A stretch of DNA of 29,796 nucleotides from positions 1 to 29,796 of the forward strand of contig LCKU01000007.1 in NCBI GenBank assembly GCA_001001625.1, in the 5' to 3' direction. Each line of letters begins with the position of its first letter. The stretch's first letter is position 1. Under the pieces are notes generated by a model. It ran no database searches, was not told where the DNA came from, and saw only the letters and a program-made list of their open reading frames with translations. This DNA is from Parcubacteria group bacterium GW2011_GWA2_45_30 (GTDB lineage Bacteria; Patescibacteriota; Minisyncoccia; Sungbacterales; HO2-52-23). This document shows, piece by piece, positions 22,321 through 27,519 of this stretch. The translations under genes were made by a program, and so were the position numbers.

Positions 22321-22326
22321 CTTGAA

Positions 22327-22443
22327 AACGCACAAAACTCAGACATGCACAAAACCCATTTAGCTAAATTTCTAATTACCTAATTGTCTAATTTCTAATA
22401 AAATGTCCAATAAAGAAATTAAGAATTTAGGCCTTAGAAATTT
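22327..22443 (+). repeat. Start-codon-bearing repeat, copy 3, forming the 5' end of the next gene
   Basis: It is identical to copy 1 except at two positions. The ATG at 22403 within it is the start of the following gene, so the repeat provides the untranslated region, start codon and first 14 residues (MSNKEIKNLGLRNF). Confidence 0.93.
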
Positions 22444-23371
22444 TCTTATATCCGCAGTTGTTTTGTTTGTATTTTTGCCTATTCTCGCAGATGCCGCTTT
22501 AGTTCCGGAATGTCTTGGGACTAAGAAAGGTGGAGCTGCTGATGGCTCGGATGATATTCAAGTTGCCGGCTATTGCACCATCTGCGATCTTTTTGTTCTT
22601 ATCCAAAATATTTTAAGATTTGCCTGGATCTATATTGCCATGCCTTTGGCGGCCCTAATGTTGGCTTACGGCGGGTTTATGATGCTTGTGCCAGGCGTTA
22701 GTGGCGAAAAAGGAGCCGCCTCTGTTTCTAAAGGCAAAAAAATAATCACCAACACTCTTATCGGGATTGCTATTGTTTTTCTGGCTTGGCTGGGCATAGA
22801 CACAATTATAAAAACCATGGGCGGATTTCAATATGGTGGAGACAGCCAATTTGGCTTCTGGAATCAAATCAATTGCACCGCCGCTCCGATTACGATTGGG
22901 GGTGGTGATACGGGTACTGAAACTGGTACCGAAACCGGCACGGGGACGGGACCTTTGGCGGGAAAATTAAGTCATGCACAAGCGCTTTCGCAATTAAATG
23001 CCGCTGGAATAAATGTTACGTCTTCAGGGAATTGTTCTGATAAAAATAATAAGAATTGTACATCACTTGACGGGATACAACAATCAACCATAAATGAAGT
23101 CATACGTTTTAAAAATAGTTGCGCCGGGTGCACAGTTACTATTACGGGAGGAACAGAAATTGGCCATGAAGCAGGCGGAATATCGCATGCGACTGGCAGA
23201 AAAATTGATATCGATGCGACTTCCCAGATACGCAGTTATATCACCAACCCCGTTAACAGATATACTGACGCGGGAATTCGAGCAAGTGACGGCGCAAAAA
23301 TGTATCGTGCTCCTAACGGCGCAATTTATGCAGATGAGGGAAATCATTTTGATATAGTTGCGCCGCTTTAA
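22403..23371 (+). CDS. TrbC/VirB2-like pilin domain fused to an M15-type peptidase domain
   Basis: The 322-residue protein begins with 14 residues encoded by repeat copy 3, then a signal peptide (about 14-31, ending ILADAA). A two-helix TrbC/VirB2-like core spans about 62-140 (IYIAMPLAALMLAYGGFMML; then IGIAIVFLAWLGIDTII). A Gly/Thr linker follows (GTETGTETGTGTG, about 171-183). Residues 187-322 resemble M15 D-Ala-D-Ala carboxypeptidases: H262-x2-G265-x3-D269 in ISHATGRKIDID matches SxHxxGxAxD, and E312-x2-H315 in DEGNHFDI supplies the expected last Glu and His. The enzyme type would trim peptidoglycan peptides; displayed on a pilin-type anchor it could open the wall for a secretion or uptake channel (inference). 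The three small homologues downstream lack the peptidase part. Confidence 0.75.
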   Translation: MSNKEIKNLGLRNFLISAVVLFVFLPILADAALVPECLGTKKGGAADGSDDIQVAGYCTICDLFVLIQNILRFAWIYIAMPLAALMLAYGGFMMLVPGVSGEKGAASVSKGKKIITNTLIGIAIVFLAWLGIDTIIKTMGGFQYGGDSQFGFWNQINCTAAPITIGGGDTGTETGTETGTGTGPLAGKLSHAQALSQLNAAGINVTSSGNCSDKNNKNCTSLDGIQQSTINEVIRFKNSCAGCTVTITGGTEIGHEAGGISHATGRKIDIDATSQIRSYITNPVNRYTDAGIRASDGAKMYRAPNGAIYADEGNHFDIVAPL

Positions 23372-23386
23372 GTGGAAAAGCCGAGT

Positions 23387-23416
23387 TTGCGGCTAACCCC
23401 CGGCGAAGAGTATTAT
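23387..23416 (+). promoter_or_regulatory. Possible promoter before a small membrane-peptide frame
   Basis: TTGCGG (23387-23392), an 18-base spacer and TATTAT (23411-23416). The start would fall at about 23423, the ATG of the 26-codon frame. Confidence 0.4.
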
Positions 23417-23422
23417 ATAATC

Positions 23423-23503
23423 ATGGATTACATTACCTCCGCATTCGTTATATACGTGATGTGTTTTTACATCGTAACGGATGAGCTTACATTGTTGGAT
23501 TAA
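23423..23503 (+). CDS. Possible leaderless 26-residue hydrophobic peptide
   Basis: The frame reads DYITSAFVIYVMCFYIVTD after Met and ends ELTLLD, a single membrane-helix-like peptide with acidic ends. It sits in the 218-base gap between two pilin-like genes. The gap also contains a hairpin (GATGT/ACATC near 23459-23474), so the frame could be accidental. Confidence 0.3.
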   Translation: MDYITSAFVIYVMCFYIVTDELTLLD

Positions 23504-23512
23504 AGGCAAACA

Positions 23513-23580
23513 CGAATAAAAAACTAATTCATTTAACGAATATTCGTTTAGATTCGTTCTTGATATTCGTTTTTTATTCG
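23513..23580. repeat. Word-repeat inverted repeat
   Basis: CGAATAAAAAAC (23513-23524) and GTTTTTTATTCG (23569-23580) are perfect complements and enclose the palindrome ACGAATATTCGT (23536-23547). The spacer is built from the word ATTCGT. It ends 9 bases before the next start codon. Confidence 0.8.
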
Positions 23581-23589
23581 CGTATACAC

Positions 23590-23937
23590 ATGTGGAAAAA
23601 CCCCTTGCTTTTAGGCGTATTTTCGGCTATACTGTTGGTATCAGCTCCTTTTGGCTTTATTACTGCCCAAGGCAACATACCCAATCCTATAAAATACGAT
23701 AATTTCCCCGAACTTTTGCTGGCCATTACCACGGCTGTACGCAATATAGGAATGGTTTTGGCGGTTCTGGCTATAGTGATTATCGGGTTTAAGTTTATTC
23801 AGGCCTCGGCCGCCGGCAACGAAGGAGGGATCAAGGAGGCGCGTAAATACTTTTGGTGGGTGCTTATCGGAACCGCGGTGGTGGTTGGGGCGTCGGTAAT
23901 TGCCGAGGCGGTGATCAATTTTGTGAAAGGAATTTAA
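23590..23937 (+). CDS. TrbC/VirB2-like small membrane protein
   Basis: Starting at the ATG at 23590 (WKNPLLLGVFSAILL) the protein has 115 residues: a signal peptide ending near FGFITAQG, then two membrane helices (VRNIGMVLAVLAIVIIGFKF and YFWWVLIGTAVVVGASVIAE) separated by a charged turn (AAGNEGGIKEARK). This is the VirB2/TrbC pilin layout used in type IV secretion and conjugation systems. It is the first of the simple members in this array. No ATPase or channel genes of such a system are in the window. The longer upstream frame runs through the inverted repeat and is not used. Confidence 0.8.
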   Translation: MWKNPLLLGVFSAILLVSAPFGFITAQGNIPNPIKYDNFPELLLAITTAVRNIGMVLAVLAIVIIGFKFIQASAAGNEGGIKEARKYFWWVLIGTAVVVGASVIAEAVINFVKGI

Positions 23938-23939
23938 AT

Positions 23940-24105
23940 GTGATGCCAATCCAATGCGAATTTAATGCCAATCTACCAATTGCCAATGATTATTCTTCGA
24001 GTGAAATCGAGAAGACACCTTTATTAAATGTATATTCTCGACAGGCTCGAATAGTAATAATTTGCAATTCGCCAGATTAGTATTTCATTTGTAGATTGGC
24101 ATCAC
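23940..24105. repeat. Word-repeat inverted repeat with embedded RPE-like palindromes
   Basis: GTGATGCCAAT (23940-23950) and ATTGGCATCAC (24095-24105) are perfect complements. The interior repeats the word GCCAAT and holds two small TCGA palindromes (23993-24014 and 24034-24052). It fills the gap before the pilin pseudogene. Confidence 0.75.
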
Positions 24106-24153
24106 TGCTTCAAAAGGTCGAATCTGAATACATATTTAATAGTTTATATTTAA

Positions 24154-24388
24154 ATGTCAAAACTTGTTAAATTATCAGTAATCGCATCAGTTCTGTTCCC
24201 GTTGGCGGCCGCGGCGCAACCCGTTCCTGCTAACGTAAATTCCATTATCTTGACTGTTGGCAATACGGCTAATCTTGTTATCGGGGCTGGCAGTTATGGC
24301 TGCGGCCTGGGGAATCACCCAGCTTTTGATTCAATATGTTGGACCCGGAACCGCTCCGCCGACCTTTGTGAAGCCGCCGACCGTCTAG
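24154..24388 (+). pseudogene. TrbC/VirB2-like gene with an internal deletion and frameshift
   Basis: The frame starts as a normal family member: signal peptide (LSVIASVLFPLAAAAQ) then ILTVGNTANLVIGAG, close to STANLVIGALF in the 24820 gene. It then leaves the family. The +1 frame from about 24287 reads LAVMAAAWGITQLLIQYVGP and ends at a TAG at 24388, matching the second helix of its neighbours (MAVMASAWGIAFIL). The stretch between, about 35-40 codons with the first helix end and the charged turn, is missing and the frame is shifted. The in-frame continuation to 24471 has no membrane segments. I read it as a decayed paralogue in a tandem array. Confidence 0.7.
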
Positions 24389-24422
24389 TGGCAAAGATAT
24401 GTGTTTTAGCTTATTATTTTGT

Positions 24423-24456
24423 GCAATCTGGGGATGTTTCAACATCCCCAGATTGC
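24423..24456. terminator. Perfect 16-bp hairpin
   Basis: GCAATCTGGGGATGTT-TC-AACATCCCCAGATTGC is a perfect palindrome with a 2-base loop. A second imperfect palindrome, CCAAGCAGTGAAAATTCG and its complement, follows at 24461-24494. The pair fills the gap between the pseudogene and the next pilin gene. No U-tract, so termination is uncertain. Confidence 0.6.
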
Positions 24457-24520
24457 TATGCCAAGCAGTGAAAATTCGAATTTCTACTGCCTGGTATGGA
24501 TTGTAGAGATTTTTAAGATC

Positions 24521-24829
24521 ATGAAGCAATTTTTTGCAATTTTGCTAATAACAGCGATTCCGGTTTTTGTTTCGGCTAAAACCATCAATGATATTGTTAC
24601 GGCCGTACAGACTGGAATTGTGAATCCGGCCATCAATTTTTTGCTGGCCGCGGCCTCCGCGGTGTTTATGTACGGAATAATTCAGTATCTGATCGGATCC
24701 CAGGGAGATCAGGCCAAACTGGATAAGGGCAAAAAAATCATGTTTTGGGGCATCATCGGGATGTTTATTATGGCGTCGGCCTGGGGAATTGTAAGAATTT
24801 TGTGCAATTTTTTCGAAACATGCAGTTAA
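24521..24829 (+). CDS. TrbC/VirB2-like small membrane protein
   Basis: From the ATG at 24521 the 102-residue protein has a signal peptide (KQFFAILLITAIPVFVSA) and two membrane helices (FLLAAASAVFMYGIIQYLIG and IMFWGIIGMFIMASAWGIVR) around a charged turn (DQAKLDKGKK). The frame is open further upstream but would run through the hairpins, so the ATG before the signal peptide is preferred. It overlaps the next gene by 10 bases, so the two are translationally coupled. Function as pilin or channel subunit is inferred from the family layout. Confidence 0.82.
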   Translation: MKQFFAILLITAIPVFVSAKTINDIVTAVQTGIVNPAINFLLAAASAVFMYGIIQYLIGSQGDQAKLDKGKKIMFWGIIGMFIMASAWGIVRILCNFFETCS

Positions 24830-25182
24830 AATTTATCAGAATTTTTTTAGCAGTTCTGTTTTTGCCCTTATTTGCGCAGGCCCAAACCTTTGGCGAGATT
24901 TTCAGCAAAATGGCAAGCACCGCCAATTTAATTGTCGGCGCTCTTTTTGTGATATCTACCGTAGTGTTTTTCTGGGGCGTGGTGAAATTTATTGCCGCCT
25001 CTGACAATCCCCAGGAACGCCAAAAAGCCAAAGCCATACTTTGGTGGGGAATTATCGGCATGGCTGTTATGGCCTCGGCTTGGGGTATTGCTTTCATCCT
25101 CAAAGAGTATTTTCAAATCGGAAATCAACAGCCACAATTTCTTACCCCGCCCGCCTTAACGCCCATACCTTTACCAGGTTAG
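24820..25182 (+). CDS. TrbC/VirB2-like small membrane protein, last of the array
   Basis: The 120-residue protein starts at the ATG at 24820, inside the end of the previous gene. It has a signal peptide (QLKFIRIFLAVLFLPLFAQA) and two helices (LFVISTVVFFWGVVKFIAAS and IIGMAVMASAWGIAFIL) around the turn DNPQERQKAKA. A Pro-rich C-terminal tail (FLTPPALTPIPLPG) is absent from the 24521 protein but resembled by the shifted frame of the pseudogene (TAPPTFVKPPTV). The GIIGMxxMASAWGI second helix is nearly identical between this and the 24521 protein, which indicates recent duplication. Confidence 0.82.
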   Translation: MQLKFIRIFLAVLFLPLFAQAQTFGEIFSKMASTANLIVGALFVISTVVFFWGVVKFIAASDNPQERQKAKAILWWGIIGMAVMASAWGIAFILKEYFQIGNQQPQFLTPPALTPIPLPG

Positions 25183-25193
25183 TTTATATAGTT

Positions 25194-25230
25194 CAACAAT
25201 TGTTAAACACTGAGTGTTTAACAATTGTTG
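25194..25230 (+). terminator. Perfect 17-bp hairpin after the pilin array
   Basis: CAACAATTGTTAAACAC-TGA-GTGTTTAACAATTGTTG pairs without mismatch. It shares the TGTTAAACAC/GTGTTTAACA core with the hairpin at 14731-14757. No U-tract follows. Confidence 0.6.
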
Positions 25231-25253
25231 GAGTGAGGATTCCATTCTATTTT

Positions 25254-25299
25254 AAAACCACGGGTAGAAGAATCCATGATTCTTCCGTCCCGTGGTTTT
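25254..25299. terminator. Bidirectional terminator between convergent genes
   Basis: AAAACCACGGG and CCCGTGGTTTT form an 11-bp outer stem, with an inner GAATC/GATTC helix. T-runs flank it on both strands (GGTTTTGTTTC, and TTTTAAAATAG on the minus side). It separates the pilin array from the minus-strand lipoprotein gene. Confidence 0.85.
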
Positions 25300-25315
25300 G
25301 TTTCTGACTGCCGCG

Positions 25316-25825
25316 TTATGGCCAGTATCCGCGGCGGCTACGATTACGGATCCCCTCCAGGTAATAATGCCATCCGGTGCCGTATCCGCTACGGTATCCG
25401 TTCTCGCATGACTCCCGCAATGGGAGTGATGAATAACTGCGGCAGTAGCTTCTGTGGGTATCCAGGAATCCATTGATTCCCCGTTGATACCCATGCTCAC
25501 GCGCTTGGTGATACACGGTATTTTGGTAATCGCTTTCGCGCCGCCTTTTTCCCTCATCGCACGCCATTCGTTCCTCGCTTCCCAATGGGAAGCGGGAGCA
25601 GTTTATGCGGTACGTATAGCGAGAACTGTAGCCGTAGTCGCGGTACCCATAATCATATTGGTACCCATATCCGCCGCTGTCTATCCCGAAGTCAAAACTT
25701 CCCCGGATGCATCCCGTTAAACTAAACAATAATGCCAATCCAGCCACAACCCAAATAGCCAGCCTAAGCAATAATGTCAATCCGGCCGCAGCCAAACTAG
25801 CCAGCCACTCAATTTTTCCGTTCAT
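25316..25825 (-). CDS. Putative lipoprotein, Tyr/Gly/Arg-rich
   Basis: The 169-residue protein has a long hydrophobic N-terminus ending in a lipobox (LLFSLTGC, Cys at about 39). The mature part is rich in Tyr, Gly, Arg and Ser (SGGYGYQYDYGYRDYGYSS) with four Cys that could form disulfides. The signal region contains a 42-bp tandem duplication (14 residues twice), so it is longer than usual for a lipoprotein signal. The start is firm: AAGGAGG 8 bases before the ATG, with a consensus promoter upstream. It is monocistronic, convergent with the pilin array. Function unknown; surface exposed by inference. Confidence 0.75.
   Translation of the reverse strand: MNGKIEWLASLAAAGLTLLLRLAIWVVAGLALLFSLTGCIRGSFDFGIDSGGYGYQYDYGYRDYGYSSRYTYRINCSRFPLGSEERMACDEGKRRRESDYQNTVYHQAREHGYQRGINGFLDTHRSYCRSYSSLPLRESCENGYRSGYGTGWHYYLEGIRNRSRRGYWP
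25726..25809. repeat. 42-bp tandem duplication inside the lipoprotein signal peptide
   Basis: Units 25726-25767 and 25768-25809 match at most positions (both contain CAATAATG, CAATCC, GCC and TAGCCAGCC) and encode two versions of a 14-residue hydrophobic segment (LAIWVVAGLALLFS-like and LASLAAAGLTLLL-like). Confidence 0.75.
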
Positions 25826-25861
25826 CTCACGATCCTCCTTTTGTTCAAGATCTATATTTAC

Positions 25862-25890
25862 ATTATATCACAAATATAGTATAAAATCAA
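25862..25890 (-). promoter_or_regulatory. Lipoprotein gene promoter
   Basis: On the minus strand TTGATT (25890-25885), a 17-base spacer and consensus TATAAT (25867-25862), about 37 bases before the ATG. Confidence 0.85.
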
Positions 25891-25929
25891 GGGGTTGGAA
25901 TTTTAGCGTATTTTTGCTATTCTTGCAAA

Positions 25930-25935
25930 TATAAT
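25930..25935 (+). promoter_or_regulatory. -10 box of the tRNA-Leu transcript
   Basis: TATAAT lies 13 bases before the tRNA-Leu 5' end. No good -35 is seen at 16-18 bases. Confidence 0.5.
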
Positions 25936-25948
25936 ATATAGGCATAGA

Positions 25949-26029
25949 GGGCAGGTGGTGAAATGGCATACACGCAGGGTTTAGGACCCTGTGCCGCAAG
26001 GCGTGAGGGTTCAAATCCCTCCCTGCCCA
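25949..26029 (+). tRNA. tRNA-Leu (anticodon UAG)
   Basis: Acceptor GGGCAGG pairs with CCTGCCC at 26022-26028, discriminator A. The anticodon arm is CAGGG-TTTAGGA-CCCTG, with TAG as anticodon. A long variable arm (TGCCGCAAGGCG type) marks a class II tRNA. The T arm is GAGGG-TTCAAAT-CCCTC. CCA is not encoded. Confidence 0.95.
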
Positions 26030-26059
26030 GAGCAGAAGTCGCCGATGTAGCTCAGCTTG

Positions 26060-26160
26060 CCCTCCCACCTTTGCCAACGTAGCTCAGTCGGCAGAGCAAC
26101 TCCATGGTAAGGAGTAGGTTGTCGGTTCGATTCCGACCGTTGGCTTTAAAGGTGGGAGGG
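26060..26160. repeat. 13-bp perfect inverted repeat framing the inner tRNA-Thr
   Basis: CCCTCCCACCTTT (26060-26072) ends exactly where the inner tRNA begins. AAAGGTGGGAGGG (26148-26160) starts two bases after its discriminator. Wobble pairs extend the helix by up to 3 bp outward, so the inner acceptor stem and this helix could stack into one long rod. Confidence 0.92.
26073..26145 (+). tRNA. tRNA-Thr (anticodon GGU), nested inside the outer tRNA-Thr
   Basis: It is a complete canonical 73-base tRNA: acceptor GCCAACG/CGTTGGC with discriminator T, D arm GCTC-AGTCGGCA-GAGC with the G18G19 pair, anticodon arm ACTCC-ATGGTAA-GGAGT, T arm GTCGG-TTCGATT-CCGAC. Its anticodon arm is identical to that of the outer copy. 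CCA is not encoded. Confidence 0.92.
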
Positions 26161-26295
26161 TGAACAGAGCAACTCCATGGTAAGGAGTAGGTCGTCGGTT
26201 CAATCCCGACCATCGGCTTAAAAATTTCATGACGGCGTCGCAAGCGCCACCATTAAAAAATGCTAACGTGAGTTAACAGGCGGTTGAGAATGCTT

Positions 26296-26473
26296 ATTTT
26301 CAGTCATTATTAAAGCGAGGAAAGTGCTTTTGAAAACACTGGGAGGCCGAGCGGCCATGGTTCGCGCGTGATTGCGCGAGAGCGAGGCCGACCCGTGATG
26401 AGCGCCGACGCGGCGGGTCGGCGCGAAGATTTTCAAAAGCATTTTCCGAGCGATTAGTTGTGTCTGAAAATCA
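26296..26473. repeat. Large branched inverted-repeat element upstream of rpmG
   Basis: Arms near 26296-26337 (ATTTTCAG, then GCGAGGAAAGTGCTTTTGAA) pair with 26429-26473 (TTTTCAAAAGCATTTTCCGA, then CTGAAAAT). The GC-rich interior holds further hairpins: GGCCGAGCGGCC, CGCG...CGCG, and CCGACCCG with CGGGTCGG. The 286-base gap between the outer tRNA-Thr and rpmG holds no gene. It could be a MITE-like element or a structured RNA. Confidence 0.6.
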
Positions 26474-26505
26474 AATGTTCGAAAACCGCTATTGCGAATA
26501 AATCT

Positions 26506-26667
26506 ATGCCTCAACCCAATTTAATTCGTATGCAGTGCACCGTATGCAAGCGTTATAATTACTGGACGCGGAAAAATATCCGCAAAGTGGAACGTAAATT
26601 GCAGTACAAAAAATACTGCAAATGGTGTCGAAAGCATACGTCGCACAAAGAAGCAAAGAAAACCTAA
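26506..26667 (+). CDS. rpmG: Ribosomal protein bL33
   Basis: From the ATG at 26506 the 53-residue protein reads PQPNLIRMQCTVCKRYNYWT and later KKYCKWCRKHTSHKE. It has the two CxxC pairs of the zinc-binding form of L33 and the typical KYCxWCxKHTxHKE end. L33 is a small large-subunit protein near the E site. The longer frame from 26458 adds residues from the upstream inverted repeat and is not expected in L33. Its place between tRNA-Thr and tRNA-Trp matches the bacterial tRNA-rpmG-secE-nusG neighbourhood, though secE and nusG are not here. No ribosome site. Confidence 0.92.
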   Translation: MPQPNLIRMQCTVCKRYNYWTRKNIRKVERKLQYKKYCKWCRKHTSHKEAKKT

Positions 26668-26690
26668 CATTTTGCGCGGCAAAATGTTTT
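26666..26690 (+). terminator. Hairpin at the rpmG stop codon
   Basis: AACATTTTGC-GCG-GCAAAATGTT is a perfect 10-bp stem followed by TTAG. Its first two bases are the end of the rpmG stop codon, and tRNA-Trp begins right after. Confidence 0.65.
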
Positions 26691-26691
26691 A

Positions 26692-26762
26692 GGGGGTATA
26701 GTGAAACGGCATCATGACGCTCTCCAAAAGCGTTGTTCTAGGTTCAAATCCTAGTGCCCCCG
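26692..26762 (+). tRNA. tRNA-Trp (anticodon CCA)
   Basis: Acceptor GGGGGTA pairs with TGCCCCC (one wobble), discriminator G as expected for tRNA-Trp. The anticodon loop CTCCAAA lies between CGCT and AGCG, and the T arm is CTAGG-TTCAAAT-CCTAG. 71 bases; CCA is not encoded. Confidence 0.95.
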
Positions 26763-27519
26763 TGTACGAACGCTGGTCCGGCGAGAAAAAAAACTCTTGG
26801 TCTGACATTTTGTTTCCTCTCCGCTCATTGATTTATATTTGTTTCATCGTTCTGGCGCCGATTGCGGCATTTGGGCTGGCGGTAGAACAGCTTACAACCG
26901 GCGGACTGCTGCCCGCCGAAGTTGCCGCCGCAAGTGATCGGTTGTTCAAATTAGACGGCGCAATTTTCTCTCGGGCCATACCTTTTTGGTTTCAGGAGAG
27001 CGGAAGCATCCAGAAGCCGATATTTGATTTTTTAGCTCCGCTCATCATTAATGCGTATTTTTATCTTTCGCTCGTAATTCCGATATTTTTTATAATTTTT
27101 TTGTTGCGGGATGGAAAAATATTTTCCCGTTTTTTGACCACTTTTTTTATCTGTATGATTTTAAGCGTGCCTTTTTCGGGAAAATCCGCATATTGCCCGA
27201 GAATGCGGAACGTAGATTTTTGCCGATTACCACATTTCCCAGTATGCACATTGCTTGGGCAACAGCGATTTTGTATTTTGGCCTGCGTCTCGGGCGATCA
27301 TTTGCGTTTTTTTTAATTCCTTACTACGCGCTCAATTTTATCGGTTCGTTCTATACGCTTCAGCACTATGTGGTTGACGGTATTGCGGGAATTGTCGTCG
27401 GTTTTATCGCGATAGCAATCGCGTCATGTTTTATAAGCGAGTCGCCTCCATATATTGAGCGCATTCGCGCGTTGATCCTCGGAGACATACAACAGTTTAT
27501 TTTTTTGATATCCAAATGA
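26762..27519 (+). pseudogene. PAP2-superfamily membrane phosphatase, frameshifted
   Basis: Two frames make one protein. The first (from a GTG at 26762 overlapping the tRNA-Trp discriminator) gives membrane helices (SLIYICFIVLAPIAAFGLAV; SLVIPIFFIIFLLRDGKIF) up to ICMILSVPF. The second continues as FGKIRILPENAERRFLPITT with the PAP2 motifs FPSMHIAWA and QHYVVDGIAG, then helices to the stop at 27519. The switch falls at CCTTTTTCGGG (27170-27180): six T in place of five would restore one frame. PAP2 enzymes dephosphorylate lipid phosphates or transfer inositol phosphates in the membrane. It may be a real mutation, a sequencing error in a T-run, or slippage. The catalytic half could also start alone near 27193. 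It overlaps the next gene by 4 bases. Confidence 0.65.

Larger units (their letters stand above)
26041..26218 (+). tRNA. tRNA-Thr (anticodon GGU) interrupted in the D-loop by another tRNA
   Basis: The 5' part (26041-26059) gives acceptor GCCGATG and the first D-arm strand GCTC. The 3' part (about 26161-26218) gives GAGC, anticodon arm ACTCC-ATGGTAA-GGAGT, T arm GTCGG-TTCAATC-CCGAC and acceptor CATCGGC with discriminator T. The two acceptor strands pair perfectly. The roughly 101 bases between them (26060-26160) are a 13-bp inverted repeat around a complete tRNA-Thr. Without the insert the tRNA would be about 77 bases. It may be a functional precursor with an unusual insertion, or a dead copy. 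Confidence 0.7.

Noticed and set aside
16930..22443. Three repeat copies considered as a CRISPR-like or IS family
   Set aside because: Copies are far apart without spacers and encode no transposase; they are treated as a start-codon-bearing palindromic repeat.
23938..24153. Short plus-strand frame across the gap before the pilin pseudogene
   Set aside because: It is made of the word-repeat inverted repeat and has no family features or start signal.
26041..26218. Archaeal-type intron or group I intron as the explanation of the split tRNA
   Set aside because: The insert lies in the D-loop, has no bulge-helix-bulge pattern, and is too short for a group I intron; it is a tRNA inside an inverted repeat.
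26052..26243. Minus-strand frame across the tRNA-Thr region with repeated NGRNRTDN/GIEPTT-like words
   Set aside because: It is the reverse reading of the two tRNA-Thr copies, and similar spurious proteins are common opposite tRNAs.
26458..26505. Longer start for L33
   Set aside because: The extra 16 residues come from the inverted-repeat element and the family is only about 50 residues long.
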